Shown: in pieces, positions 17,085-25,468 of the stretch
Numbering within the stretch: position 1 is the stretch's first letter
Layout: every line of letters begins with the position of its first letter
Assembly: GCF_005871185.1 (NCBI RefSeq)
Contig: NZ_SWKN01000006.1
Coordinates: forward strand, 1,218,451 to 1,282,450
Source of the DNA: Limnobacter alexandrii
Lineage (GTDB): Bacteria > Pseudomonadota > Gammaproteobacteria > Burkholderiales > Burkholderiaceae_B
Reading direction: 5' to 3'
Length of the DNA: 64,000 nucleotides
Position numbers and translations under genes: made by a program
Notes under the pieces: model-generated
What the model saw: the letters and a program-made list of their open reading frames with translations, nothing else
What the model was told of the DNA's origin: nothing
The model's database searches: none

Positions 17085-17654
17085 TCAGCGTTTCAAGCCA
17101 ATCAATTCACGGCGCATTTCAGGTGCAGAAGTTTTTGGGTCCAACCAAATGCCCATGAATGCCTCGGCCAGTTCTGGGTCGTCCACTTTGGCCAGGGGCA
17201 AGCCATTTCGGAAAAACTGAACCCCCTTGCCTGGCGTAAACAGCGCACTCAAGGTGTGGCCTTTTTTTACGTCGGGAAAAATCTCGTTCAATTTGACCAG
17301 CCATCCCTGGCGTTGCACTTCAGTGCCTGCGCCAATCTCTTCCATTTCATCAATGCTGCGTTCGGCAATGTCGCTGCCATCAAAATCGCGGGCATATTTC
17401 AGTTCCAGCCAAGAGGGGTCGCGCTTGTAATTGAAGCCTTCGGGTTCGGCGTTGGACCAAAGTTGGCCGTCGTACACGCGCAAACCAAACCAGCGCAGCG
17501 TGCCATAGCCCATCAGCTTGGCGTTCTCAATGGTTTGCGTGACCTGTTTTGGCGGCGCGTTCAAGTTGCTGTTGGCCAGCGCCAAGGGGGCTGTGCCCAG
17601 CAGGGCAAAGCACAGCAAAGCACGTTGAATGAACTGAACCGGAAACAACTTCAT
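17085..17654 (-). CDS. Chalcone isomerase-like periplasmic protein
   Basis: 189 residues. A signal peptide (about 1-27, ending PLALA) is followed by the chalcone-isomerase-like fold pattern, for example MGYGTLRWFGLRVYDGQLW and YARDFDGSDIAERSIDEM, and FFRNGLPLAKVDDPELAEAF. Bacterial members are not known to act on chalcones. The gene overlaps the methyltransferase stop by four bases. Probably a periplasmic ligand-binding partner in the lipid pathway (inference). Confidence 0.8.
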   Translation of the reverse strand: MKLFPVQFIQRALLCFALLGTAPLALANSNLNAPPKQVTQTIENAKLMGYGTLRWFGLRVYDGQLWSNAEPEGFNYKRDPSWLELKYARDFDGSDIAERSIDEMEEIGAGTEVQRQGWLVKLNEIFPDVKKGHTLSALFTPGKGVQFFRNGLPLAKVDDPELAEAFMGIWLDPKTSAPEMRRELIGLKR

Positions 17655-18877
17655 TGATTTTCAACCTTCTCGAGGTAAAACTGGATGACATCGGTACTTT
17701 CGTATTCAAACCCCGCTTCGCAGTAGGCCAGGTAAAACTCCCAGGTGCGGATGAACGGGTCGTCAAAGCCCTGGTTTTTCACCTGCTCCAGCGTTTTCAT
17801 GAACTGCGAGCGCCAGCGGCGCAATGTTTCAGCATAGTCTTTTCCAAAGGCTTTTTCCGATACCACGCGCAAACCATGCTTTTCTGCCATGGCTCTGAAT
17901 TTTGCAGGTGACGGCAACATGCCACCCGGGAATATGTATTGCTGAATGAAGTCGGTGCCTTTGCGGTAACGGTCGAATAGCTCGTCTTGAATCAAAATCG
18001 TTTGAATGGCTGCCTTGCCGCCTTTTTTCAACAGTCGATTCACCGACTGAAAGTAGGCTGGCCAGTATTCTTCGCCCACGGCTTCAAACATTTCAATTGA
18101 AGCAATGTGGTCAAACTGGCCACGGCAGTCGCGGTAATCTTGCAGCCTGAAATCGGCCTTCTCTGCAAAACCCTGTTTTGCCAGGCGTGCTTTGGCAAAG
18201 GCAAGTTGTTCCGTCGACAAGGTCAAGCCGACCAAGTCAGCACCCGACGCACAGGCCTTTTCAGCAAAGCCACCCCAGCCACATCCAATTTCCAGAACCT
18301 GTTCACCCGCCCCGGGAGTCAAGTAGTTCAGCATGGCCTGGTACTTGGCATGCTGGGCCTGTTCCAGACTCAGGCTGGTGTCGCCATCAAACAGCGCACT
18401 CGAGTAGGTCATGGTAGGGTCCAGCCACAACTGGTAAAACGGATTGCCCAAATCGTAGTGGGCATGAATGTTTTTCTTGGCTTGGGCCTTGGTATTGCGA
18501 TTCAACAGGTGTTTGATTTTGTAAGCGATACTGCCCAGAAAACTGCCGTAAATCACGGTTTCCACTGCTTTGCGGTTTTCAAGAAACACACCCAGTACCG
18601 AGGCAATGTCGTGCGTTTCCCATTCGCCCGCAATGTAGGCTTCTGCAAAACCGATGTCACCTGCTTTCAGTGCCCGCTGGCACACAGCCCAGGAATTCAA
18701 TTTGATTTTTGCGCTGGGCTGGTCTTCCTCGCCGCCAAACAACAGGTGCACACCTTCGGGAGTCACGATCTCCAGGCGTCCCTTTTTCAGTTTGGTCAGC
18801 AATTTCAGGGTCCACTGTGCCGACGACGGTGCGTGGCTGGGCAGCTGGAACTGGGAAAATGTAATGGCTTGAGTCAT
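17651..18877 (-). CDS. Cyclopropane-fatty-acid synthase family SAM methyltransferase (UfaM-like)
   Basis: 408 residues. Methylates unsaturated acyl chains of membrane phospholipids. A Cfa-type N-terminal domain (about 1-130) precedes the SAM domain with motif I VLEIGCGWGG (near 196-205), GLTLSTEQ, and a Cfa-like HYDLGNPFYQLWLD before it. In this gene context (FAD oxidoreductase, DUF1365) it is more likely the methylase of furan fatty acid synthesis (UfaM of Rhodobacter and light-induced ufaM of Pseudomonas putida, from memory) than a classical Cfa; that is inference. Overlaps both neighbours by four bases. Confidence 0.85.
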   Translation of the reverse strand: MTQAITFSQFQLPSHAPSSAQWTLKLLTKLKKGRLEIVTPEGVHLLFGGEEDQPSAKIKLNSWAVCQRALKAGDIGFAEAYIAGEWETHDIASVLGVFLENRKAVETVIYGSFLGSIAYKIKHLLNRNTKAQAKKNIHAHYDLGNPFYQLWLDPTMTYSSALFDGDTSLSLEQAQHAKYQAMLNYLTPGAGEQVLEIGCGWGGFAEKACASGADLVGLTLSTEQLAFAKARLAKQGFAEKADFRLQDYRDCRGQFDHIASIEMFEAVGEEYWPAYFQSVNRLLKKGGKAAIQTILIQDELFDRYRKGTDFIQQYIFPGGMLPSPAKFRAMAEKHGLRVVSEKAFGKDYAETLRRWRSQFMKTLEQVKNQGFDDPFIRTWEFYLAYCEAGFEYESTDVIQFYLEKVENQ

Positions 18878-19695
18878 GCTTCGATTTCAGTCTGCGTAAT
18901 TGTTTGACGGGGTGGGGCAGGCTTGCCATGAAACTTTGCGCCTTTGAACAGCAGTTTCACCGCTTGCCAATGAATTTTTGCGATTACGGCCAATGTAAAC
19001 CAACCGTATTTCAATAAGGTTTTACCCCAAAGCTGGGTGCTTGGATGCATCAGTTCTCCGCTCACGCTGGTGCTGAGCTGCTGAAGGGAGCCTTCAAAGT
19101 AGTTGATGCGTGCCATGGTTCGGTTTGCGCTGCTGACAAACCTGAATTCATAGCGCCCGGAGACCGGGAAAAAAGGTGACACATGAAATTCTTTTCGGGC
19201 ATGTAGCAGCATGCCTTTGTCAAGCGGTGCCTGGCTTTCAGGGGCGGTCAACAAGTAAAAGTGCCGTTCACCAAATGTGTTGTTCACTTCACACATCACA
19301 GCGCGGCATTGTTGTGCCTCATTGTGGAAATACCAAAAGCTGACCGGGTTGAACACATAACCGAATACTTTTGGAAAGGTGTGCAAATGCACCGGGCCTT
19401 GCAGGGCCATGCCTGTTTCTGATTCAACCTTGCAAACCAGCGCAGTGACAAATTCTGGAAACTTTAGCGCGTGTTGCTCAAACCCGTAATTGCGGGCTGA
19501 CACGGACACCAGGCCTTTGCCGTCGATCACCGGGTATTTGTGCGCAGGTTTTGACTCAGGCTGTGTCGAAAATTCCAGGCGAACGAAACAAGCGCCAGTG
19601 GCAAAACCATTGGCCTTTGGGAGTGCCCGGTGATGTTTCACCAGGCCCCAGGCCAGTTTTACATTGTTGAGTTGAAAACGCCCTTGCGCCATCAA
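18874..19695 (-). CDS. DUF1365 protein (candidate furan fatty acid pathway enzyme)
   Basis: 273 residues, COG3496-like. Features seen: RNYGFEQHALKFPEFV, then VFGYVFNPVSFWYFHN, the hallmark NPVSFWY of DUF1365, EVNNTFGERHFY, and KEFHVSPFFPVSGRYEF. There is no signal peptide. DUF1365 is nearly always next to Cfa-type methylases and an NAD/FAD-binding amine-oxidase-like protein. In Rhodobacter a neighbour of this kind is thought to be UfaO, needed to add the furan oxygen (recollection). Tightly coupled with both flanking genes. Confidence 0.85.
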   Translation of the reverse strand: MMAQGRFQLNNVKLAWGLVKHHRALPKANGFATGACFVRLEFSTQPESKPAHKYPVIDGKGLVSVSARNYGFEQHALKFPEFVTALVCKVESETGMALQGPVHLHTFPKVFGYVFNPVSFWYFHNEAQQCRAVMCEVNNTFGERHFYLLTAPESQAPLDKGMLLHARKEFHVSPFFPVSGRYEFRFVSSANRTMARINYFEGSLQQLSTSVSGELMHPSTQLWGKTLLKYGWFTLAVIAKIHWQAVKLLFKGAKFHGKPAPPRQTITQTEIEA

Positions 19696-21005
19696 GCCGC
19701 CTTTTGTCTGGTTTTCGCCAAGTTGTCAATTACTGCGCGTGCAGCATTCAAGCCAGAAGTGTGTCCGTCTTCGTGAAAGCCATATTTCATCCACGCACCT
19801 GCCAGGTAGACATTGTTTAAGCCTTGAAGTTCGGCCAAGGCCTGCTGGGCCTGAACAGCTGGCACGTCAAACACGGGGTGGGAGTAATGGATTTCCCGAA
19901 ATACTTGATTCGTATCGGGTTGTATGATCGGGTTCAATGTCACAAAGATCGGTTTTTTCACCGGCAGCGGTTGCAGCAGGTTGCTCCAGTAGGTGACCGA
20001 CACGCTGGGCTGGGGGTTTAACACATCACTCAGGTAATTCCAGGACGACCAGGTGCTGCGGGTTTTGGGCATCAGTTTTACGTCGGTGTGTAGGTAGGCC
20101 ACATTGGGCTGGTATTTGATGTGCTGTAACTGATCTTTTTGGGCCTCGTTTCCGTTGAGCATGCCCAGCGCTTCGTCGCTGTGGCAGGCCATGATCACAT
20201 GGTCAAACTCTTGCTCGCCCAGTTTCGTTTTTACAATCGGTTTTGCAGCTGTGGTGTCAACTTCCAACACCGGGGTGCTTGGGTGAACCACATCTACCAG
20301 TGGCAATATTTTTTGCACGTAGTTGCGCGCACCGTTTTTCACAGTGAACCACTTGGGTCTGTCATTCACTTGCAACAGACCGTGGTTGTGACAAAACTGA
20401 ATGAAAGTGGCCAAGGGAAACGCCAGCATTTGTTCGCTGGGGCAAGACCAAATGGCCGCGGCCATTGGAATCAGATACCAGTCACGAAATTCAGCGCTGT
20501 ACTTTTCCTCGACCAGATAGTCGCCCAAATGCATTTTTGCTTTGCTTTGGAATAGTGCGGCTCGCCCCGCATCGGCCACCATCGCGGTGGCTTCTTTGTT
20601 GAAGCGCAAAATGTCCAGCAGCATGCGAATAAAACGCGGGCGCAACAAATTGCGGCGTTGTGCGAATACGGTGTTCAGGTTTGTGCCTGCCCATTCAATA
20701 TTCAGTTCAGGCAAGCACACAGAGAAAGACATGTCCGACTCGACTGTTTCCACAGCCAGTTCGTCGAACAAGCGAATCAAATTCGGGTAGGTGCGTTCGT
20801 TGTACACCAGAAAGCCGGTGTCCACCGCAACCAGTTTTCCCTCGACTTCAATGTCCACGGTGTTGGTGTGGCCGCCAATGTAGTCATTGGCTTCAAACAG
20901 CGTGGTGTGTGCATGGTCTCGTAGCGCATAGGCGGCTGTGAGGCCGGAAATACCGCCCCCCACAATTGCGACTTTTGGTAACAACTCTTTTGTATTGTTG
21001 GTCAT
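19692..21005 (-). CDS. NAD(P)/FAD-dependent amine-oxidase-like oxidoreductase (UfaD-like)
   Basis: 437 residues, COG2907-like. An FAD Rossmann motif VAIVGGGISGLTAAYAL lies at 12-28 with the acidic residue LFEAN about 25 residues later, then GGHTNTV and DTGFLVYNERTYPNL. C-terminal GAWMKYGFHEDGHTSG is the second FAD-binding stretch. First gene of the eight-gene operon. The counterpart in the Rhodobacter singlet-oxygen regulon is, from memory, the acyl chain desaturase UfaD. Electron acceptor unknown. Confidence 0.85.
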   Translation of the reverse strand: MTNNTKELLPKVAIVGGGISGLTAAYALRDHAHTTLFEANDYIGGHTNTVDIEVEGKLVAVDTGFLVYNERTYPNLIRLFDELAVETVESDMSFSVCLPELNIEWAGTNLNTVFAQRRNLLRPRFIRMLLDILRFNKEATAMVADAGRAALFQSKAKMHLGDYLVEEKYSAEFRDWYLIPMAAAIWSCPSEQMLAFPLATFIQFCHNHGLLQVNDRPKWFTVKNGARNYVQKILPLVDVVHPSTPVLEVDTTAAKPIVKTKLGEQEFDHVIMACHSDEALGMLNGNEAQKDQLQHIKYQPNVAYLHTDVKLMPKTRSTWSSWNYLSDVLNPQPSVSVTYWSNLLQPLPVKKPIFVTLNPIIQPDTNQVFREIHYSHPVFDVPAVQAQQALAELQGLNNVYLAGAWMKYGFHEDGHTSGLNAARAVIDNLAKTRQKAA

Positions 21006-21082
21006 GTGTGCTCAGGTTTAAATAAAGCGAGGGTATTCACTAACATCCTAACCTTTTATTTACTGCAATAAGTGAAAGTGGC

Positions 21083-21101
21083 TCTGGCTTTTGAAGCCAG
21101 A
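21083..21101 (-). terminator. Stem-loop between folE2 and the lipid operon
   Basis: Perfect eight-base stem TCTGGCTT / AAGCCAGA with a three-base loop just after the folE2 stop on the minus strand. The downstream tract is only moderately T-rich, so termination is likely but not certain. The lipid operon would therefore use its own promoter in 21006-21082. Confidence 0.55.
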
Positions 21102-21114
21102 ACCAAGCTACTTC

Positions 21115-21921
21115 CTACTTTTGTTTGCGTTTGTCCTCTTCAATCCAGGCCACCGCCGAATGGTTGTGAATTGATTCAAAGTTTTCACTTTCAATTCTAT
21201 AAGCCAACACCTTCTTGCTGGCTCGCAGGCGGATCGCCACATCGCGCACCAAATCCTCTACAAATTTCGGGTTGTCGTAAGCACGCTCGGTCACGTATTT
21301 TTCGTCTGGGCGCTTGAGCAAACCCCACAATTCGCACGAGGCCGATTCTTCCGCCATGCGAATCAGTTCCTCTACTGCAATACCGTCGGCCACCAAGGCT
21401 CGAATCGTAATGTGGCTGCGCTGATTGTGTGCGCCGTATTCGGAAATCTTTTTCGAGCAAGGACACAGGCTTGTTACGGGTACGACCACTGTCATGAAGA
21501 CATCGGTAGTGGTACCACCGTTGTTGTCAGCCTCCAGCGTCACTTCATAATCCAACAGGCTGGCTACGCCCGACACTGGCGCAACCTTGCGCACGAAGTA
21601 AGGAAACCTCATGGTGATGGTGCCTGCATTGGAATCCAGTCGTTGAAGCATGTCGTGCATCATTTGCTTCAGGCCCACGGGTGTTAATGCACTTTCCTGG
21701 GATTGCAAAATTTCCAGGAAGCGTGACATGTGTGTGCCCTTGACATCACTGGGCAGGAACACCGACATATCAATGGTGGCAACCGAAGGTTGTGGCCCTT
21801 CCAGTGTTTCAACGATGATGGGGTGCTTGATTGCACGCACGCCCACGCGTTGAATGGCAATGTTGCGCTTGTCCGCGCGTGATTGTTCATCAGGTAAAAA
21901 AAGTCCGTCCGGTGCATTCAT
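21115..21921 (-). CDS. folE2: GTP cyclohydrolase FolE2 (type IB)
   Basis: 268 residues. Converts GTP to dihydroneopterin triphosphate, first step of folate/pterin synthesis; the type IB enzyme can use metals other than zinc. Seen: [20 protein letters not shown], which holds the active-site cysteine and the FolE2-specific pattern, and [25 protein letters not shown] later. ATG 21921 is favoured because GGAG (21930-21933) is eight bases upstream. It follows the peroxidase gene on the same strand by about 20 bases, placing it in the photo-oxidative island; folE is light-induced in P. putida (from memory), perhaps to supply photolyase antenna pterin. Confidence 0.9.
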   Translation of the reverse strand: MNAPDGLFLPDEQSRADKRNIAIQRVGVRAIKHPIIVETLEGPQPSVATIDMSVFLPSDVKGTHMSRFLEILQSQESALTPVGLKQMMHDMLQRLDSNAGTITMRFPYFVRKVAPVSGVASLLDYEVTLEADNNGGTTTDVFMTVVVPVTSLCPCSKKISEYGAHNQRSHITIRALVADGIAVEELIRMAEESASCELWGLLKRPDEKYVTERAYDNPKFVEDLVRDVAIRLRASKKVLAYRIESENFESIHNHSAVAWIEEDKRKQK

Positions 21922-21942
21922 GATGAAGCGCTCCAATAATAA

Positions 21943-22587
21943 TTACTGCTTTGTGATTGGATGTGCATCGAGTGCACGGCGAATTGCCTGTGTAACCTCC
22001 GGGCTTGTTGGTGAAACATTGCTTTTAAAAGTTTCTACAACTTGTCCTTGTCGATTAATCAGGTACTTGTGGAAATTCCAGCCGGGTTGTTCTCCGCTGG
22101 TCTGGGCCAATTGCTTGTAAAAAGGGTTGGCCGAATCCCCTTTCACCACGGTTTTTGCAAACATCGGGAATTTAACCCCGAAGGTGTTGTTGCAAAAAGC
22201 CGCGATTTCTTTGTTCGATTTGTATTCCTGGTTGCCAAAATCGCTGGATGGGAAGCCCACCACACTAAAGCTTTTGTCTTTGTATTGGCTGTGCACTTTT
22301 TCCAGTTCCTCGTATTGGCCGGTGAAGCCGCAGAAACTCGCTGTATTCACCACCAACAACACCTGGCCCTTGAATTGGCACATCGAAATCGGCTTCTCGT
22401 CTTGCAAGCGAGGAAATTGATGGTTCAAAAGCGCAGGACAGTCCTCGGCAATGTTCTTGGCTTTGCCAGCGGCTGCGTGTGCAGAAGTCAAGGGCAGCAG
22501 GGCGGCAAGCAGCAGAAATCCCAGTGCGGCTGTTCTCCACAGGTTTACCCGGACTGGACTAGACAGACGCTTGTCTTTACAATGCAC
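21943..22587 (-). CDS. Exported glutathione peroxidase-family protein
   Basis: About 214 residues if translation begins at GTG 22587. A signal peptide (hydrophobic core LGFLLLAALLPLTSAHA) precedes the GPx domain: NTASFCGFT with the peroxidatic Cys in place of selenocysteine, GFPSSDFGNQE with the conserved Gln, and WNFHKYLI with the conserved Trp and Asn. Thiol peroxidase reducing lipid or hydrogen peroxide, probably periplasmic. The start is uncertain: GTG codons at 22596 and 22587 and a TTG at 22653 are all in frame, and a candidate promoter (22606-22633) argues against the TTG. Confidence 0.82.
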   Translation of the reverse strand: MHCKDKRLSSPVRVNLWRTAALGFLLLAALLPLTSAHAAAGKAKNIAEDCPALLNHQFPRLQDEKPISMCQFKGQVLLVVNTASFCGFTGQYEELEKVHSQYKDKSFSVVGFPSSDFGNQEYKSNKEIAAFCNNTFGVKFPMFAKTVVKGDSANPFYKQLAQTSGEQPGWNFHKYLINRQGQVVETFKSNVSPTSPEVTQAIRRALDAHPITKQ

Positions 22588-22605
22588 AAAATCCACTTGA
22601 ATGTC

Positions 22606-22633
22606 TCTATATGTGTGGTTAAATCTCGGCCAA
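22606..22633 (-). promoter_or_regulatory. Candidate promoter of gpx-folE2
   Basis: On the minus strand, TTGGCC (22628-22633), a 16-base spacer and TATAGA (22606-22611) resemble a housekeeping promoter. If right, the transcript begins near 22600 and the leader before GTG 22587 is very short. Read by eye only. Confidence 0.35.
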
Positions 22634-22642
22634 TGTGCTAAT

Positions 22643-22713
22643 TTGATTAGCAATCAAGCTTTGAGTTCCATTATTATTCGTTCAGAGTGGCAAGTCAATT
22701 TGTCTAGGACAAA
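22643..22713. promoter_or_regulatory. Divergent control region with two 6-3-6 palindromes
   Basis: Between gpx (minus) and the CarH-like regulator (plus) are two perfect palindromes with the same geometry: TTGATT-AGC-AATCAA (22643-22657) and TTTGTC-TAG-GACAAA (22699-22713). A third inverted pair AGACA...TGTCT (22561-22576) lies in the gpx leader. They are candidate operators for the regulator. The direct-repeat consensus I recall for Pseudomonas PplR (TGTACA, twelve bases, TGTACA) was not found here. Confidence 0.45.
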
Positions 22714-22751
22714 ACAAAGATGTTGAAGTTTCACCGTGGTCAGGTTCAGGT

Positions 22752-23693
22752 ATGAATGAGCGTGCAGATTTAAGCCAACCCTCATTTTCAATAGCAGCAG
22801 TCGAGCGGGATACCGGCTTGCCCAAAGACACCCTGCGTGTCTGGGAAAAACGCTACAACTTTCCGCAACCAGGCCGCGATTCCTTCGGCGAGCGTATTTA
22901 TTCCATTGATCAGGTTGAAAAACTTCGCGTCATCAAGCGTCTTCTGGACGGTGGTCATCGCCCCGGAAAAATCATTGGACTGAGCATTGACGAGTTGGTG
23001 AAGCTTGCCGAAGTCAGCAGTGCAGGGTCGCGAATGAATGTGGCGCCAGACAGCCTCGACGAGCTGAATGGCTACATGGAATTGATCAAGCGGCATGATG
23101 CGGAAGAGTTTCGCCAAGCCATGTCGCGCCTGGCCCTCACCATGGGTTTGCGCAGGTTTGTGGTTGAAATTGTCGCACCCATGAACGCCATGGTAGGCGA
23201 TGCATGGGCGCGGGGTTATTTCGAAATTTTTGAAGAGCACATTTACACCGAAACCATTCAGGTTGTGCTTCGCAATGCCTTGAATACCATTCCCTCCACG
23301 CGCAAAGGTCCGCGTGTGTTGCTAACCACATTGCCCAATGAATTGCATGGTTTGGGCTTGCTGATGGCCGAGTGCATTTTTTCAATGGAGGGTGCACAGT
23401 GCGTCTCCTTGGGTACTCAAACGCCGATTTACGACATCGTTTTGGCAGCCCGTGCTCAGAACATCAATATCGTGGCCTTGTCATTCTCCGTCATTCAAAG
23501 CTCGCCCGCGGTGCTTGAGGCCGTGGCCGAGTTGCGCGAGAAACTGCCTCCGATGGTCGAAATCTGGTGTGGGGGTTCTTCCACAGCATTGCGTAAAAAG
23601 CCGTCTGAAGATTTCGTGTTGCTTTCCAGTCTCGAATCGATCAGCGAGTCGATTGCCGATTGGCGCATGCGTAACAAATTCAATCCGCAGTAA
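22752..23693 (+). CDS. CarH/LitR-type B12-dependent MerR-family photoreceptor regulator
   Basis: 313 residues. N-terminal MerR helix-turn-helix (about 12-75: AAVERDTGLPKDTLRVWEKR), then a helical bundle and a cobalamin-binding Rossmann domain. Hallmarks of light-sensing adenosyl-B12 regulators are all present: W152 and E162-H163 in W-x9-EH spacing (as W131/E141-H142 of Thermus CarH) and E197-L-H199-x-x-G202, the lower axial histidine motif. In known members dark tetramers repress and light releases DNA. It is divergent from gpx-folE2 and upstream of DUF2256 and photolyase, with which it forms an operon. No adjacent LOV protein is seen, consistent with B12 as the light sensor. Confidence 0.9.
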   Translation: MNERADLSQPSFSIAAVERDTGLPKDTLRVWEKRYNFPQPGRDSFGERIYSIDQVEKLRVIKRLLDGGHRPGKIIGLSIDELVKLAEVSSAGSRMNVAPDSLDELNGYMELIKRHDAEEFRQAMSRLALTMGLRRFVVEIVAPMNAMVGDAWARGYFEIFEEHIYTETIQVVLRNALNTIPSTRKGPRVLLTTLPNELHGLGLLMAECIFSMEGAQCVSLGTQTPIYDIVLAARAQNINIVALSFSVIQSSPAVLEAVAELREKLPPMVEIWCGGSSTALRKKPSEDFVLLSSLESISESIADWRMRNKFNPQ

Positions 23694-23698
23694 TTCTC

Positions 23699-23884
23699 GT
23701 GGCCGGAAAGCAGCAGTCGTTCAAAGGCAACAAATCGTATTTGCCCAGTAAACCTTGCGTGGTGTGCGCCAAGGAAATGACGTGGCGCAAAAGCTGGGCC
23801 AAGAATTGGGGTGATGTAAAGTATTGCTCCGACGCATGCCGCAAAGCGGCGCCCCGAATGAGCGGTAAATATCATGAGCAGTAA
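23699..23884 (+). CDS. DUF2256 zinc-ribbon-like small protein
   Basis: 61 residues starting with GTG five bases after the regulator stop. Cysteines CVVC and YCSDAC form a probable zinc-binding ribbon around a tryptophan-rich middle (TWRKSWAKNW), the DUF2256 signature. The 3' end overlaps the photolyase start by eleven bases. DUF2256 is habitually found beside cryptochrome/photolyase genes; its function is unknown. Confidence 0.85.
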   Translation: MAGKQQSFKGNKSYLPSKPCVVCAKEMTWRKSWAKNWGDVKYCSDACRKAAPRMSGKYHEQ

Positions 23885-25415
23885 AAACAAAGCCGTGGTG
23901 GTGTTGGGCGATCAACTCGACCTGAATAACCCCGCACTCTTGGCCAACCCCCCTGAATCAGCCGACATCATCATGGTGGAGTCTTCCACCGAATCCACCG
24001 TGGTTTGGGTTCACAAGGTGCGTATTGCATTGTTCCTCAGTGCCATGCGCCACTTTGCCGATGAATTGCGCAAGGCTGGTTACACCGTTCACTACCGCAA
24101 ACTTGGTGACACTGGCCAAAACAATTTGGTGCAGGAAATTGCGGCCTTGTGCAAACAACATGGCTTTTCCAGTGTGGACATGGCTGAACCCGGTGAATGG
24201 CGACTGGAGCAGGAATTTTTAACGCTGGCGAAGTCCGAAAACCTGAAGCTTCGCATGCTTGAGGATACGCATTACCTGTGCAGTCGCGCTGAATTTGCAA
24301 AGTGGGCCAGCGGCTACAAGCAAATGCGCATGGAGTATTTTTACCGTGAAATGCGCAAGCGCACGGGTGTACTCATGGAAGGCACTGAACCTGCCGGAGG
24401 TAAATGGAATTTCGATGCAGACAATCGCAGCGCGTTTCCCAAAGCTGGTCCTGGCAAAATTACACCGCCTGCATTTTTCGAGCCCGATGAAATAACACAA
24501 GCAGTGTGTGCTGAGGTCGAAGCGAATTTCCCTGATCACCCCGGAATACTGAAAAATTTCGCCTGGCCAGTTACGCGCGCGCAAGCCTTGCAGGCGCTCG
24601 ATGCCTTTATTGAGCATCGATTCTCCAATTTCGGTGCTTATCAAGATGCCATGTGGACCAACACGCCTTTTGGTTGGCACTCACTGGTGTCGAGTTCGAT
24701 CAATTTGCATTTGCTGCACCCACTTGAGGTGATTCAAAAAGCAGAGGCGGCTTATCGTGCAGGCAAGGTGGATGTGGCCAGTGCTGAAGGATTCATCCGA
24801 CAAATTCTGGGCTGGCGCGAGTTCATGCGCGGCGTGTATTGGCTCGACATGCCCAAGATGCGTGAAGATAACTTTTTGCAGGCAACACGCGATTTGCCCA
24901 AGTGGTTCTGGACCGGGCAAACCCAAATGAACTGTCTGAAAGATTCAATCGGTCAAACGCTTGATTACGGTTATGCACACCACATTCAACGCTTGATGGT
25001 GATTGGTAACTTTGCTTTGTTAGCCGGGCTCGTGCCGCAGCAGGTGGAAGACTGGTTCTTGGCGGTGTATGTGGACGCCGTGGAATGGGTTGAACTACCC
25101 AATGTGGCTGGCATGGCCTTGTTTGCCAACGGCGGGCGATTCACCAGCAAGCCCTACATTGCATCGGGTGCGTACATCAAACGCATGAGCAACTACTGCA
25201 CTGGCTGCAAATACAACCCAGCCGAGAAAACAGGTGACAAAGCTTGCCCTTTCACCACGCTGTATTGGGGCTTTCTGGACCAGCATGAAAAAATGCTGTC
25301 CGCCAATCCGCGCACTGGCCTGATGGCCAAAAACATTGCTCGACTTGATGATTCACAACGCCAGGCCCTTCGGGAAAAAGTGGCCGACACCTTCAAGAAT
25401 ATTGAACAACTGTAA
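23874..25415 (+). CDS. Fe-S bacterial cryptochrome/photolyase (PhrB type)
   Basis: 513 residues. An N-terminal Rossmann antenna domain (KAVVVLGDQLDL) and a C-terminal FAD domain. The ends of the FAD domain have YCTGCKYNPAEKTGDKACPF, giving cysteines typical of the iron-sulfur FeS-BCP class, and the preceding ASGAYIKRMSNYC. This class includes the (6-4) photolyase PhrB of Agrobacterium and CryB of Rhodobacter, which use dimethylribityllumazine as antenna. Repairs UV photoproducts with light; which lesion is not determined by sequence. Third gene of the light-regulator operon. Confidence 0.92.
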   Translation: MSSKNKAVVVLGDQLDLNNPALLANPPESADIIMVESSTESTVVWVHKVRIALFLSAMRHFADELRKAGYTVHYRKLGDTGQNNLVQEIAALCKQHGFSSVDMAEPGEWRLEQEFLTLAKSENLKLRMLEDTHYLCSRAEFAKWASGYKQMRMEYFYREMRKRTGVLMEGTEPAGGKWNFDADNRSAFPKAGPGKITPPAFFEPDEITQAVCAEVEANFPDHPGILKNFAWPVTRAQALQALDAFIEHRFSNFGAYQDAMWTNTPFGWHSLVSSSINLHLLHPLEVIQKAEAAYRAGKVDVASAEGFIRQILGWREFMRGVYWLDMPKMREDNFLQATRDLPKWFWTGQTQMNCLKDSIGQTLDYGYAHHIQRLMVIGNFALLAGLVPQQVEDWFLAVYVDAVEWVELPNVAGMALFANGGRFTSKPYIASGAYIKRMSNYCTGCKYNPAEKTGDKACPFTTLYWGFLDQHEKMLSANPRTGLMAKNIARLDDSQRQALREKVADTFKNIEQL

Positions 25416-25468
25416 AGCTTTGCTTTGTTAAGGTGGTGCCTTGATGTTGAGGTTCAAGGAGTACAAAC

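Noticed and set aside
21006-21082. PplR-like direct repeat (TGTACA, N12, TGTACA) upstream of the lipid operon
   Set aside because: Looked for on both strands and not found; only a loose TTCACT...AGTGAA pair, too far apart to argue.
22752-22760. ChrR/RpoE-type control of the lipid operon
   Set aside because: No ECF sigma/ChrR pair near the island; the only ECF factor (59737) belongs to the sulfite module.
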